A DNA stretch of 64,000 bases, from NCBI RefSeq assembly GCF_030247195.1, contig NC_080671.1, positions 415,286,044-415,350,043 of the forward strand, read 5' to 3'. Made by a program: the position numbers and the translations under genes. Position 1 is the stretch's first letter. The number at the start of each line of letters is the position of its first letter. This DNA comes from Topomyia yanbarensis (Eukaryota; Arthropoda; Insecta; Diptera; Culicidae). Positions 1-12,963 of this stretch are shown here, one piece after another. The notes beneath the pieces were generated by a model. That model worked only from the letters and a program-made list of their open reading frames with translations. It was not told the DNA's origin and searched no databases.

Positions 1-959
1 GTAAATAATAAACTTCACCATTATTATCATGGAATTAATGCATATCAGCAAGTTCTACAATTCTTCCTTTGACTCCATTCAATTATCTTTTTTAGTTTCG
101 AAGCAAAATCATTTTTATCTTCTCGTTTCATATGCAAAAACAACGATTTCGAACCCACTACATTTAAATGAGGTCATGCTGTGTTAACTATTAAATTGCA
201 GCGAAATGAAAAGCGATAGGGTAAAGTGTCAAATAACAAATTGTAGAGAATATTAAGGGGCACCAAATGAACAATAGTGACGATAAATTTAGTTGATTAA
301 TAATTAGAATAATTACAAAAATCACCAAAAAGCGCAAATTTTGAGTTAGTAAACTAGTAAAAAGTCATGTAGTACACTTAACTAAAAGATATCTGTATAT
401 ATATCGGAAGGAAATTTTCTCAGCTTTCCAATAAAGCCCTGATAATAGCGATATAAAGCATATTTTTTAAATTAGAGTCTTTAAAGAACGTGCAAGTCAA
501 TTACAGGAAAAGTTTAGAAGTCAAATTACAAGGAAACAAGAAGTGATAGGAATATTATGTTGAAAAAACAAATTATGAATCGTCTTCAAACCCAACTTTT
601 GGATAATAGATATTGCTATAATCATGATTCATTATTTTGAGAAAATTAACAAAAACCTCATCAAAAACACTAACTTTTAACTACTTTAGAACTAAAAAGT
701 ATTTAAAACTAATTATCTGAAAGATATGAGAACATTATTGAATAGAAAATTTTCTCACCTTTCCAATGGCACTAAAATATTTAAAATACGTGGTATACTT
801 TTTGAGTTAGAGGTATTTTAAGATAAACAAGTTTTTTACACAAAAAGTTCAATAACTCTGCAACGGTTGAGATTTGATGGTATGTGAACGATTTTTTGCT
901 CCAAATATGACAGTAAATCACCCCTCGAGAGATTCTCACTCATGAACCAATCACCCTGT
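1..959. mobile_element. TIR element (ACAGGGTG family), truncated copy 1
   Basis: This stretch aligns along its whole length with 11326-12285, the right half of the complete element at 10661-12285. Shared landmarks include the AATAATAAAC-TTCACC start and the terminal ACCCTGT. The left half lies outside the window. It has no coding potential. Compared with copy 2 it carries many single-base changes, so the two insertions are old. It ends next to a fragment of a TTAA element rather than next to a TA microsatellite. Confidence 0.8.
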
Positions 960-961
960 AT

Positions 962-1208
962 GAAAAAATTATTTTCCGTCGTCAACGTAAACTGTCCCTG
1001 GCAGCACTGCTACATCGGAATCCATTCAGACTAATTGCAATAACTTCAGTTCTAAAGCTGATCCTTGTAACTGTTAATACTCAAATTAAAGGCAATAATC
1101 ACATTAATGAGCCTTACTTGTTGTTGCAAGCAAATCTCGCCTCAATCAAAAGTTATAGCTGTTTAAAAACGTTGTTGTCCACAAACAACATGGGCATGAA
1201 TGGGTTAA
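962..1208 (-). repeat. TTAA-type MITE fragment
   Basis: The segment from the CGTCGTCAACGTAAACTG stretch to GGGCATGAATGGGTTAA is related to the right part of the element at 42550-44026 (43550-44026). The TTAA end is intact at 1205-1208. The other end is missing where it meets the TIR element at 959. No coding region is seen. Confidence 0.6.
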
Positions 1209-1560
1209 TATACGGTAAAACACTAGCGCCGCCACACCAGCTATCCCAACTATCCGTCAAACCTATTCCGGAACCGGTTCGGAATCCTGAATGGATTCAG
1301 CATGGATTCCGGCTCAAAGGAAACATCCGATTCCGACTCAATCGGTTGATGTATTTAAGCTGAAATCCATACTGAACCCACTCAGAACTCCGAACCGGTT
1401 CCAGAATGATTTGACTGGGTGGAGGTATAACCGTTGTCAATTCAGTCGAACTCAGCCACTAAAAAACAAGACGACAGTAGCGTACCTGGTGGAGATATTC
1501 CAACTACCTTAAATCTATTAGGGATTTTTACATGCTCAAGATGGACGTCTGTTCTCTGTG
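1209..1560. other. non-coding, short inverted motif
   Basis: No gene is seen. AACCGGTTCGGAATCC (about 1274) and CTCCGAACCGGTTCCAGAAT (about 1388) form opposed copies of an AACCGGTT-centred motif and could be the ends of a small decayed MITE. No copy of the BEL element's LTR was found here, although its 3' LTR would be expected in this place. Confidence 0.4.
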
Positions 1561-1597
1561 CTATAACATTCTGCTGATGTTATATATGTTATACTGC

Positions 1598-1825
1598 TCA
1601 TGAAATTGGCAGCAGACAAATTTTGGAAACCGGTCGAGTGCATCGGCCGTTGGGTGTCTGTAGTGTAACGACACGAGTTGTTCCGTCGTGCCAAGGGTGA
1701 AGTTCAATGATTCTTCCAGTCGGCCAGGTGATCGGAGGGGAATTTTCGTCTTTGATGAGGCTGATCTGAACCGATAAAGGGATGAAACCAACGAATGCGA
1801 GATTTTGCGGATACGGGTCGTGCAT
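1598..1825 (-). pseudogene. BEL/Pao polyprotein C-terminal domain (DUF5641-like) relic
   Basis: An open stretch of 75 residues contains LIKDENSPPITWPTGRIIEL, then a V-R-V-V-T-L strand, and ends with RPVSKICLLPI. This layout is typical of the small domain that follows integrase in BEL/Pao polyproteins (known family pattern, recognised by eye). About 300 bp separate it from the RT/RNase H relic at 2126, far too little for an integrase core of roughly 200-300 codons plus linkers. The integrase was therefore largely deleted. Function is lost. Confidence 0.8.
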
Positions 1826-2125
1826 GTTGGAGGTGCTTATACTCGTTGGTGAAGCTTTGCTGTTGAATCAGTCGGACGATCGTCACTTCTGCTCGTCGAC
1901 TGTTAAGTGTACTGATTCCGCTTGTGCTGTTGGAAGTATTCGACTGTTACGAATAAATCGTTGACAGTAAGCGGTCACTCGATCCATGTGCTGAAAGTTG
2001 GAGAAGATTTCAACGAAGTGGTTGAGGAATGAGGGTTCAACTGCCGCGCAAGTTACTGCTGATGGAACTTTTTGTGCTTCTATAAGGACTTCGGGAGGCT
2101 GATTAGCGTTCGGTTGTTGAATTGG

Positions 2126-2989
2126 TCAGTCGCGTTGGTCGCTCTGCAACCCTTGAGAATCTTGCCACCAAAGATTGTTTTGTAGAAATGTGGAAATGTG
2201 GTCTGCTGGATTTTGTTGTCCTGCTACGTGATTCCAAGAACAGTTTTGAGTGGCGGCTTGAATTTTGGAGACTCGATTTGCCAGGAATGTTGTCCAGGTC
2301 AACGGAAATGAGCTTAGCCAACACAGCACGATGGTAGAATCGACCCTAAAGAACGTTTCTGCGTGTATTTGGAGCGAAGACATCACCTTCTCGTAGAGTT
2401 CAGCAGACAGAAGGGCACGGCAGAGCGCGAGTCGCGGAATGCTTTGCTTTTTCAGGCCTTTTTCTGTCAAGCGGACGTAGACACACGAGCCGTATGTGTG
2501 TTCCGAAACGTCGGAGAAGCAATGCAGCTGGACTGATACGATTAGATTAGAAAAAAGAATGCAACGGTCGATGCACAAATTGTTCAGCCGATGGAGTTGC
2601 GATTGGTACTCTTGCCAACGTTCCTCGATGGCTGCCGGTAGTTCGTTGCCCAGTTCCAAATCTTGTCGTCTTTCAAGGTTCAAAGAGTCTGCATGGCGGT
2701 TGTTACGACGGGTCCGACAAGTCCAAGCGGAGCAAACAAACGTGCGATGTAGGCTGCGATGCGTTTCGTAAGCGGTGCCTCTATTGTCGATGGAGGAAGC
2801 TGAATTGGAGCTAGTCGGTGACGGTTCCCAGTGTAGTCCAAGTGTTTTTAGGAACGAATCTCGGTCTAGGTCGACTGACCCTGGAATATCCTCCAGTACT
2901 GCTTGTTCGTTTGACGCCCATTTGCGGTGTTTGAATCCACCCTTGACCAACGAGCTGCTTGCGTAAAGCGATTGTTTCTGCTACGTTGC
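2126..2989 (-). pseudogene. BEL/Pao RT C-terminal and Pao-peptidase/RNase H-like region relic
   Basis: An open stretch of 274 codons (2950 to 2126) starts with VKGGFKHRKWASN, the segment that follows the RT palm in BEL/Pao proteins, and continues with FLKTLGLHW. Near its end it has TIVLCWLSS, FLANRVSKIQ and NPADHIS, hallmarks of the RNase H-like part. The segment immediately upstream (2950-2989) encodes AETIALRKQLV in another frame. In relatives this piece follows the YVDD catalytic loop. Here it is joined almost directly to the preceding RT piece, so the loop is absent. Internal frameshifts blur the middle portion. Confidence 0.8.
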
Positions 2990-3430
2990 GTCCACTGGAA
3001 CTTCAACTGCTTCGGGATACTTGTGGCCTTCGTTCTCAGCTAGTTGCTGAAGAACTCTCGTTGCAAGGTATGGTGCGCTGGCTGTACCGTACGTTACGGT
3101 CTTTAGTTCGAATGTTTCCATCGAAGTATCGGGGGAAACTCGCCGTGTCGGAAGATTTTCGTAGTCCGTTACGCGCTGCATGTGCCCAAGCGTCAACGAA
3201 GACTCTATACTGTTCATGCAGGTCAGGATTACGGACTAGACGACCTTCTAGTCGGTGAAAACGGCGCAGAGCGGTACGTCGGTTGTCCGCGAGGCTAGAC
3301 AACACATCCTGCTTCAGTGGCAGTCGAACTATGTATTGACCTTCAGTGTTGCGGGTTACCGTGCGACGGAAGTGTTCCTCGCAGAAAGCTTCTTCGACGG
3401 AATAGCACGGAGAGGCGTTGTCTTCCTACA
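2981..3430 (-). pseudogene. BEL/Pao reverse transcriptase N-terminal relic
   Basis: Overlapping minus-strand frames give FCEEHFRRTVTRN and QYIVRLPLK near 3425-3310, then NRRTALRRFHRLEGRLVRNP, and finally VTYGTASAPYLATRVLQQLA near 3090. These are the start and fingers/palm of a BEL/Pao RT. At least two frame changes are needed to read through. After the sequence for VPVDAT there is a stop, and the expected YVDD aspartates are not present. The enzyme cannot be active. Confidence 0.8.
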
Positions 3431-3434
3431 TGGA

Positions 3435-4094
3435 TCAAAACCTATCCATTAGACAGTGCACGTCGTTGACGGTGGCGACATTTGCGACGATTGGAGTAAT
3501 AGGTTGACCATAAGAAGACCTTCCCGACACTACCCAGCCAAGAACGGAATTCACGAGTACTGGAAGGTTGTCACCAAGCGGAATTCTACCAGAAATCTTG
3601 AACAAGTCGAAGAAAATTTCTGCTCCCAAGATGAGATCAATCGGGTTCGTACTGCAGAATGACGGATCAGCTAGATGTGTACTCGGTGGAATCTCCCAAA
3701 CCGAAGTATCAGCGGAAATTGACGACAGATCGATGGTAATTCTGGGAAGAACTAAAAACTCCAAATTGGTCGAATACCTTCCTATGCGAGACTTATTCGT
3801 GGAGAGAAATTTGTGCCGGGCATGCGTCGACGATTGACCAATGCCAGCGATCGGAAGATGGGATTCTTCCTTTGCTAGGAGAATGATTCGGTAACGAAAC
3901 AGCATTCGCTACCAGAATTTAGCAGCGCATGTGTTGCATGCTCGCTTCCACTGTCATCGCAAAGGATGACTGCAGCAGTAGCAAGTGGAACTGACTTTTG
4001 TCCTTGACTAACGGAAGCGAAACTGGCAGGCTCGATGGTGGCTGACACAGATGCAGTGGATGGATTGCTGGTAGATACAGCGGAAGTGGACTTC
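3435..4094 (-). pseudogene. BEL/Pao aspartic protease relic with mutated active site
   Basis: The frame ending at 3875 contains HALLNSGSECCFV, where retroviral-type proteases of this family normally have D-S-G; the catalytic Asp is Asn here. The following frame (3905 to 3435) carries the rest of the domain with LILGAEIFFDLF and VLGWVVSGR, typical of the protease/linker region in BEL/Pao elements. The two parts overlap in different frames. The catalytic substitution and the frameshift agree with a long-dead copy. Confidence 0.75.
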
Positions 4095-5264
4095 TCATCT
4101 GTGTAGTTGGCTACCTTCTGACCTGAGCTGGTTGGTTGTCGACTGGAACAAAGCAGAGTATAATGCTTGCCCCGACACTTGCGGCAGGTACTCATTGACG
4201 CACAGTCCTTGGCTTGATGACCCTTCCGCAAGCAGTTCCGACAGAGGTGATTGCGACGAACTTCCGTCTCCATGTCCTCTGGACCCATCTTGGAAAACGT
4301 AGCGCATTGGTAGAGGGGAATGATGATCGTTGCAGACAATGCACTTCCTTGCGTTGAACGGGGTTGCATTGTGACTAGCGACCGGTCGTTGAGATGGCTT
4401 CTTCACTTGGCCGGAAACAGGGACATCTACCTTAATGCTCTGGATGCTCTGCAACACGGCGATGAATGGATGAATGAAGTCAGGTCTTTGAAAGAAATGA
4501 AATCCTTCTCAGTCGAAAATTCCTCCCAGTCCTTTCTCAGCATCCGAATCAGCAAAATATTCCAACACTGGACCATCTCTCTTAACTGCTGAAGAACCTT
4601 AACGCTGGCCTCGAATTTCTCCACCAGTGAATGCAACTCCGAAGGGGACTCGAATAACGCATTGACATATGACTGCCATAACCGCGCAGGGTTTTGAAAA
4701 TGTTCGATCAACAAATTCCAAGCCACCACGTAATTGTTTGCGCTGAGTGGAATGGTTTGGCTTAGCTTCAAAGCATCACCCGACAATGACGAAAGCAGGT
4801 AGTAAAACTTATGTAGGTTTGAAAGTTCTAACGAAGACTGGAGCGCCGAAACGAATAAATCGTGAAAATTCAACCGGCTGTCCAAATTTCCACTAAAGAC
4901 CGGTAGTTTTACGTCAGGCAAGTGAACCTGCAATGACCACGACTAGTTGACGGAGAACTAGAGATGCCCGGAACTAAAATTTGATTTTCCGCCAACAATC
5001 CCTTGGACCGGCAGTAGGCCGACTCGAGGTCGGTCCGTAGTTTTAGTTGCTCATCCAGGTTAGCTTCATCGAGGGACTCCAGCCCCATCTGGACTATGTT
5101 GGGGTCCGCCCAGAGCTTAATAATGCTCTCTAATCGTACTGACACTTGGATGGCATATCCCTTTCATCGTCGAACTCATCGACGAATCCCATAAAGGCAT
5201 GGAATGACGTCATCAAGCTCCGTTGTCTCAGCTTGAGATCCTTGAGGCGATGCTCAGTGGACAT
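4095..5264 (-). pseudogene. BEL/Pao gag relic with zinc knuckles
   Basis: The likely start codon is ATG at 5264-5262, opening MSTEHRLKDLKLRQRSL. A frameshift near 5150 leads into VRLESIIKLW and LDEQLKLRTDLE. Another leads into LPDVKLPVFSGNL (4933-4427), the capsid-like region common to BEL/Pao gag. Two further shifts lead to a nucleocapsid part with CRNCLRKGHQAKDC and CRKCRGKHYTLLC, i.e. CX2CX4HX4C zinc knuckles. Gag would form the particle and bind RNA. At least four frameshifts show that it is a pseudogene. Confidence 0.85.
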
Positions 5265-6074
5265 CGTAATGGCGGAATGGATCTGCAAAGCAAAGACCGC
5301 GTAGTCCAAACGGGGAGAGTAAAGGTTTTGGAATTCTAATTACCTGTGAAAGGCAATGTGATTGCCTTGTAGCTTTAATTAGCAGCTGCCTCCTTTGTTT
5401 TGTCCTGGGATGGCAATGGCACCAAGCGCAAGCGTACAACCAGTAGGAACAATCAATAAACGGCTTCCAACGGTAATTGCCCTTTTATGCTATCGTGCAC
5501 CATGTCTTGATGGTAGATTGTTTCGCGGTAGTCCAGAAACCAAAAAAAAATCCATAACCGGCGTTCTTTGGAAAGCAACGCAAATGCCTTATAACTGCAG
5601 CAAACGAACCAAAGCAGCAAAACAGGTCTGTAAAGCAGAAGAACGCACAGCTCAAAAGAGAAAGTTACGAGTATTGAAACCCTAATTACATACCTGAAAA
5701 AGGCAATTAGAATGTCTTGTATTGGAATAAAGCAGCAGTCTTCCTCCAGTAGCAGCAGTTCAAATCGTCCAGAGTATTGTTTTCACGCCGCGTCCCTTCC
5801 TCGGACAATAGCTGCTAGAATGACGAACTGGTCGCGATGGCGTTCCCAAGCGTCAGGGATGGCAGACATAGTGGCGTTATGCAAGCGTCGCGATGGCGGA
5901 TAAACGGAGTTCGACGCTTATCCGGCTCGAAGGCCCATATGTCGAATAGCGCAAGTAGACCAGGTAAACTTACTGGTGGGAAATCCGAAGCGGAAGAGAA
6001 GAACGGTAAGTAGTGCACAATGAATATTTCTCTACCCCTGGTAAGCAGCGGTACTCGGAGTTTCGACGAGCAAC
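5265..6074. other. BEL/Pao leader region, no recognised gene
   Basis: This lies between gag and the candidate LTR. Two related stretches, around 5335-5395 and 5674-5745, both contain TCTAATTACCTG or CTAATTACATACCTG followed by AAGGCAAT and AGCAGC, suggesting an old internal duplication. A plus-strand open frame of 96 codons (5395-5685) has no recognisable domain and is probably chance. The primer binding site was not identified. Confidence 0.4.
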
Positions 6075-6480
6075 AAGGTGAGTATAACACTCACGAACTT
6101 TATTTCAGCTTCACTGCTACTTATTTACACTACAATTTATTTAATTATACTACACTACTTTACAATGATTTCACTTCTTTTCTTTAATAATAATTCGGGT
6201 TGAAATCGCGAACACTCGCAGTCAACATCACTCCGTATGTATGTTGACCGTTTAGACGTTTTCTGAACAGATAATGACTAAGAGGCGCGACCACGGACCA
6301 ATGCGGTATATATAGGTGTGGCAGAACACACGGTTTGCTAGTTTTGGCAACCAAAAATATGTAAACAATCCAGAAGCACAACGGGTTGACGTCATAGCGG
6401 TCACACGATTCAATAGGAGCGGAACGACCGCTATGACGAAAGCAAGTCGATTTATACTGTGATCACTCACACCACTCATT
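6075..6480 (-). promoter_or_regulatory. probable 5' LTR of the BEL/Pao element
   Basis: On the minus strand this region has, in order, a possible enhancer/U3 part, a TATA box (complement of 6305-6312), a stretch of about 190 bases, and an AATAAA polyadenylation signal (complement of 6099-6104). That order suits an LTR reading towards gag. The exact TG and CA ends are not secure because there is no second LTR in the window to align with. Confidence 0.45.
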
Positions 6481-7494
6481 AAGATTCATCTTACGAATAC
6501 CAAAGTGCCATCTTCACCAGACCTGTATATACGACATTGACCACGGAGAGCGCCCCTTTTTACGCATTGTCACCGGGCGCCAGTTGCAGATGATGGCTAC
6601 CACGGTCTTTGGCATCGATGAACGATGGAGCCATTGGTGATCCGCATACGCCGCTGATATATAGGTGGCGCACTGATGAGTTTTTCGTTATGCACGAACA
6701 AATGTTTTTTTATGCTAAAAAGAACGGTCTGGTTACATACAAGCATGTATTCTGCAATCAATTAAGCTCGTGTTATTACGACCAGTGAACGGATTCGATT
6801 TGGTCAACCTTCAACCAAATGTCATTCAGCCAAATCAAATAGATTGTACGAACTATGAACTGCTTACATGTTAAATAGTCCATGGCTGATGGTTCACGAA
6901 GTCTGTTAAAATATTTATTATTCTAAATAGTGAATCTGGCGAAACCATAAATTTCACAATATATCGATCCCACTGACCTCAAAACCCGTACAGTCCTACG
7001 AAAATCCTATCGATTTATGTAATTAATCATGCCAAATTTCCTAACATCTCTATAAACGCTACACCAATGACACAACAGAAGTGTATATGACTGTACTCAA
7101 CCATAGAAGAAAAAGGCCCGCCAGAACGCGGAATGACACAAAGAGTAACGATGATCGAGTGTTTATTATACACACTCAATTAGTATGAATTACCAAACCA
7201 TGTTGAGGCTAATTTCGAACGCCACAGAATGCCAGAAGCTACCACCGAGTGATATATCTTTGTCTGCCATTCAATTATGATCACAAATGTTACGCGCATT
7301 TCTGCTTTCCGCCCAGTTCTCTGTCATTACACATAATCTGCTGTGCGAATGGGCGGAAGGATATCATCCCCTGCAAACGAATTTCCATCGCATTAGTTAA
7401 CAATTTGCATTAACATAGTATTATCAGTAATGCTTCAAAATGTCTGCCCCATTTGAACGCATATCGTTAATCAAAACAGTCAATATTGACTGTG
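6481..7494. other. no recognised gene
   Basis: AT-rich sequence with no long open frame and no tandem structure. No family could be recognised by eye. Confidence 0.4.
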
Positions 7495-8115
7495 GGGAAA
7501 ATGTACTTTTGCATATAAAATATTTAAAATAATCCATAAAGAATTGTAAAACGATCCATAAAAAAGTTGTCCATGTTCCATAAAACAAAATTCAAAATCC
7601 ATAAAACAGTGTAAATGATCCATAAAAAGGGGTGATTTGATCCATAGATTATGCAAAATTGAACCATAAAATGGTCGCAAAAGAGCACTAAAATAGTAAT
7701 AAAAGAGCAATTAAATTCAACCAATGCCCCATAAAAATATTGGAAATGTTCCATAAAATTATACATTTTGCGCCATAAATTAACTGACATTGATCCATAG
7801 AATATTAACAATGTACAATAAAACACGTCGATATGTTCCATAATATCGACAAAAATGTTCCACGGTATTACAAAATGGAGCAATAAAATGTCAGAAAAGT
7901 TCCATAAATTTCAAGAAAATGTTTGCTAAATAATTTTTCTTGGTTCATAGAAGATGTAAAAATGAACATTAGAAATGATTCATATATCGAACGTTAAATT
8001 ATGGTTCATGGATATTTACAAAACGATCCATTAGAAAAGAAAATGTAAAACGATCCATTAATTTGTGCTTATCAACTAGAAAAAATAAATTTAATGAATT
8101 CATGCGAAATTTTAT

Positions 8116-8710
8116 GGTAAACTGAAAAAATAAGTTGTGCTTAACAATTCTCATAACAGTGACAGTGTTTTAACAAGTGAGCTTATACTGGGAGCTAGTG
8201 TGATGCGGCTTGGCCGCATATCCGAGGCCAAGGATCCGAAGCGGCGCAAAGCCGCTGAGGATCCGTTGGACGAGGCATTGATTAACCCATAGCTGTAATT
8301 GCAAGCAAACCTGTGGTCCTCTCGTTTGTCCGGTTTACTTAAACATAGGGGCTATAGCTAGTTAAAAGCCGACTGAGCGGCAGCGAAGTCGGACAGTGCA
8401 CTAGAAAGCGATGTGGCATAGCCACATTAGTCAGTGTTCGTGTATAAAGTGTCCGTTTTCGTTTCAGATAGTTATTCAGATAGTATTTGCGACTCATGCC
8501 AGCCTGTATCATTGGTCTAATAACACTCAGCGCTCTAATATCATAAATACTCTGACGTTTAAAGAGTTGCCATAATGATTTCAGGTTAGCTAAGGTCAGT
8601 TAGCTGACTAGTGGGATACGGAGGCTGAAGTTTAACTATAATGTATGCATTGTTTGTTGTACTTTGATATTACAACCAAATGTAATAAACTTTATTATTA
8701 GTTCGAATAG
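8116..8710. other. unique core of the foldback element; possible captured LTR
   Basis: This 0.6 kb segment between two inverted arms does not show the 22-bp repeat. Its part 8199-8440 is GC-richer and has several small perfect stems: GCGGC-TTG-GCCGC (about 8206), AGCGGC-GCAAA-GCCGCT (about 8239), GCCGACT with AGTCGG (about 8370-8394) and ATGTGGC-ATA-GCCACAT (about 8411). AATAAA follows at about 8682. It could be a solo LTR or a passenger sequence. No TG...CA ends with a target duplication could be fixed. Confidence 0.4.
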
Positions 8711-8779
8711 CAACAATTTCGCATGAATCCATTAAATTTAATTTTTCTGGTGCATAAGCACATATTAATGGATCGTTTT

Positions 8780-9925
8780 ACATTTTCTTTTCCTATGGAT
8801 CGTTTTGTAAATATCCATGAACCATAATTTAACGTTCGATATATGAATCATTTCGAATGTTCATTTTTACATCTTCTATCGACCAAGAAAAATTATTTAG
8901 CAAACATTTTTATCAAATTTATGGAACTTTTTCTACCATTTAATTGCTCCATTTTGTAATACCGTGGAACATTTTGGTCGATATTATGGAACATATCGAC
9001 GTGTTTTAATGTACATTGTTAATATTCTATGGATCAATGTCAGTAAATTTATGGCGCAAAATGTATCATTTTATGGAACATTTCCAATATTTTTATGGGG
9101 CATTAGTTGATTTTAATTGCTCTTTTATTACTATTTTAGTGCTCCTTTACGACCATTTTATGGTTCAATTTTACATAATCTATGGATCAAATCACCCCTT
9201 TTTATGGATCATTCACACTGTTTTATGGATTTTCAGTTTTGTTTTATGGAACATGGACAACTTTTTTATGGATCGTTTTTCAATTTTTTATGGATCATTT
9301 TTGTTGTTTTAGCGGCGCAAACTTAGGGCTGCCATTGACTGTGTCGTGTAAGAACCGCCATCAATGTAATGAGGGCAGCCCTAAGTTTGCGCCGCTAAAA
9401 CAACAAAAATGATCCATAAAAAATTGAAAAACGATCCATAAAAAAGTTGTCAATGTTCCATAAAACAAAACTGAAAATCCATAAAACTGTGTGAACGATC
9501 CATAAAAAAGGGTGATTTGATCCATAGATTATGTAAAATTGAACCATAAAATGGTCTCAAAAGAGCACTAAAATAGTAATAAAAGAGCAATTAAAATCAA
9601 CCAATGCCCCATAAAAATATTGGAAATGTTCCATAAAATGTTACATTTTGCGCCATAAATTAACTGACATTGATCCATAGAATATTAACAATGTACATTA
9701 AAACACGTCGATATGTTCCATAATATCGACAAAAATGTTCCACGGTATTACAAAATGGAGCAATAAAATGTCAGAAAAAGTTCCATAAATTTGATGAAAA
9801 TGTTTGCTAAATAATTTTTCTTGGTCCATAGAAGATGTAAAAATGAACATTAGAAATGATTCATATATCGAACGTTAAATTATGGTTCATGAATATTTAC
9901 AAAGCGATCCATAAGAAAATAAAAT
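8780..9925. repeat. giant near-perfect palindrome, about 550-bp arms
   Basis: The arm 8780-9333 is followed by a 39-bp spacer and then its reverse complement at 9373-9925. The inner ends are GCGGCGCAAACTTAGGGCT and the reverse complement AGCCCTAAGTTTGCGCCGC. Differences are sparse single bases and small indels. Such a structure can extrude as a hairpin or cruciform and is difficult to assemble. Confidence 0.8.
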
Positions 9926-10103
9926 GTTTTATGGTTCAATTTTACATAATCTATGGATCAAATCACCCTTTTTTATGGATCATTCACACAGTTTTATGGA
10001 TTTTCAGTTTTGTTTTATGGAACATTGACAACTTTTTTATGGATCGTTTTACAATTCTTTATGGATTATTTTAAATATTTTATATGCAAAAGTACATTTT
10101 CCC

Positions 10104-12476
<2,373 letters not shown>

Positions 12477-12633
12477 CATATCTACCGCATAACGAGTCAT
12501 CTCCTTCTGATGATTTTAAAAGCGTTGTATCATATTGTAGCAGAAATGCGAAAACTCATCACATCATTTGTGGCAGCTCAGACATCAATCTGAGCGGCTC
12601 TGAACTGATGTAGTACATAAGTAGTACAAATTT

Positions 12634-12963
12634 TCATGTTCTGAATGCATGAATGACCAACTTTTGCCAGGTCTGGGAGGGAGGAGGTGTTAGACATAAC
12701 GCTTTGCTCTGATAGAATTTCAAACGAGCTAGGAAATTGGCAGGTTCCAAATGAAGCTGAACCGTCTCTATCCGAACATAAATATGGGGCATTCCACAGA
12801 TTGCCACCATCCCAGGCCCGTCCGACACCCAATTGCCGTTGCCGGCAGGGATGTTGTACGGGTCGGATAGGAGGTCGACATCTGTCCTCGACTCCGAGAC
12901 CGACCGCCACAACAGCTGTTGGGCTGCTGCACAATGATTAATATTTAGCTGTGTGACGTTCAC
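12634..12963 (-). pseudogene. LINE ORF2 endonuclease N-terminal fragment (I/LOA/R1-like)
   Basis: The frame opens with MNVTQLNINHCAAAQQLLW and then has SDPYNIPAGNGNWVSD. This is the beginning of the apurinic-type endonuclease of many mosquito LINEs: the first Asn of NINH, then the S-E-P-Y-N box, in which Glu is replaced by Asp here. The homology fades after about residue 60, and the rest of ORF2 is absent. The fragment lies in the opposite direction to the LINE at 14670-17321 and is probably a separate insertion. Confidence 0.7.

Larger units (their letters stand above)
1561..6480 (-). mobile_element. decayed BEL/Pao LTR retrotransposon
   Basis: Minus-strand pieces appear in the order expected of a BEL/Pao element: gag, CCHC zinc knuckles, aspartic protease, reverse transcriptase, RNase H-like region and the C-terminal domain that follows integrase. 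They are spread over several frames with many frameshifts and stops. The RT active-site loop and almost all of the integrase core are missing. A candidate 5' LTR lies on the right (6075-6480). No matching 3' LTR was found on the left. The element is therefore a fossil, inferred to be inactive. Confidence 0.85.
7495..10103. mobile_element. foldback-type element with tandem-repeat arms
   Basis: The left end, GGGAAAATGTACTTTTGCAT, is matched in reverse complement by AAAAGTACATTTTCCC ending at 10103. Inside are four arm segments in alternating orientation: 7515-8115 forward, 8711-9333 inverted, 9373-9925 forward and 9926-10085 inverted. The arms are degenerate tandem repeats with a 21-22 bp period, each unit beginning GATCCATAAA, GTTCCATAAA or a variant. 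Long inverted arms made of short tandem repeats are the hallmark of Foldback (FB) transposons. Open frames with FMEHGQLFYGSF-like peptides are by-products of the repeat. No transposase is seen. Confidence 0.8.

Noticed and set aside
2496..3258. Plus-strand frames across the BEL/Pao pol region
   Set aside because: Shadows of the recognisable minus-strand RT sequence.
5395..5903. Plus-strand frames of 63-96 codons in the BEL leader
   Set aside because: No domain, and they run opposite to the element; likely chance.
7480..7883. ORFs with FMEHGQLFYGSF-like peptides (also 9016-9412 and 9856-10201)
   Set aside because: They recur in each arm of the foldback element and follow its 22-bp repeat; no independent protein evidence.
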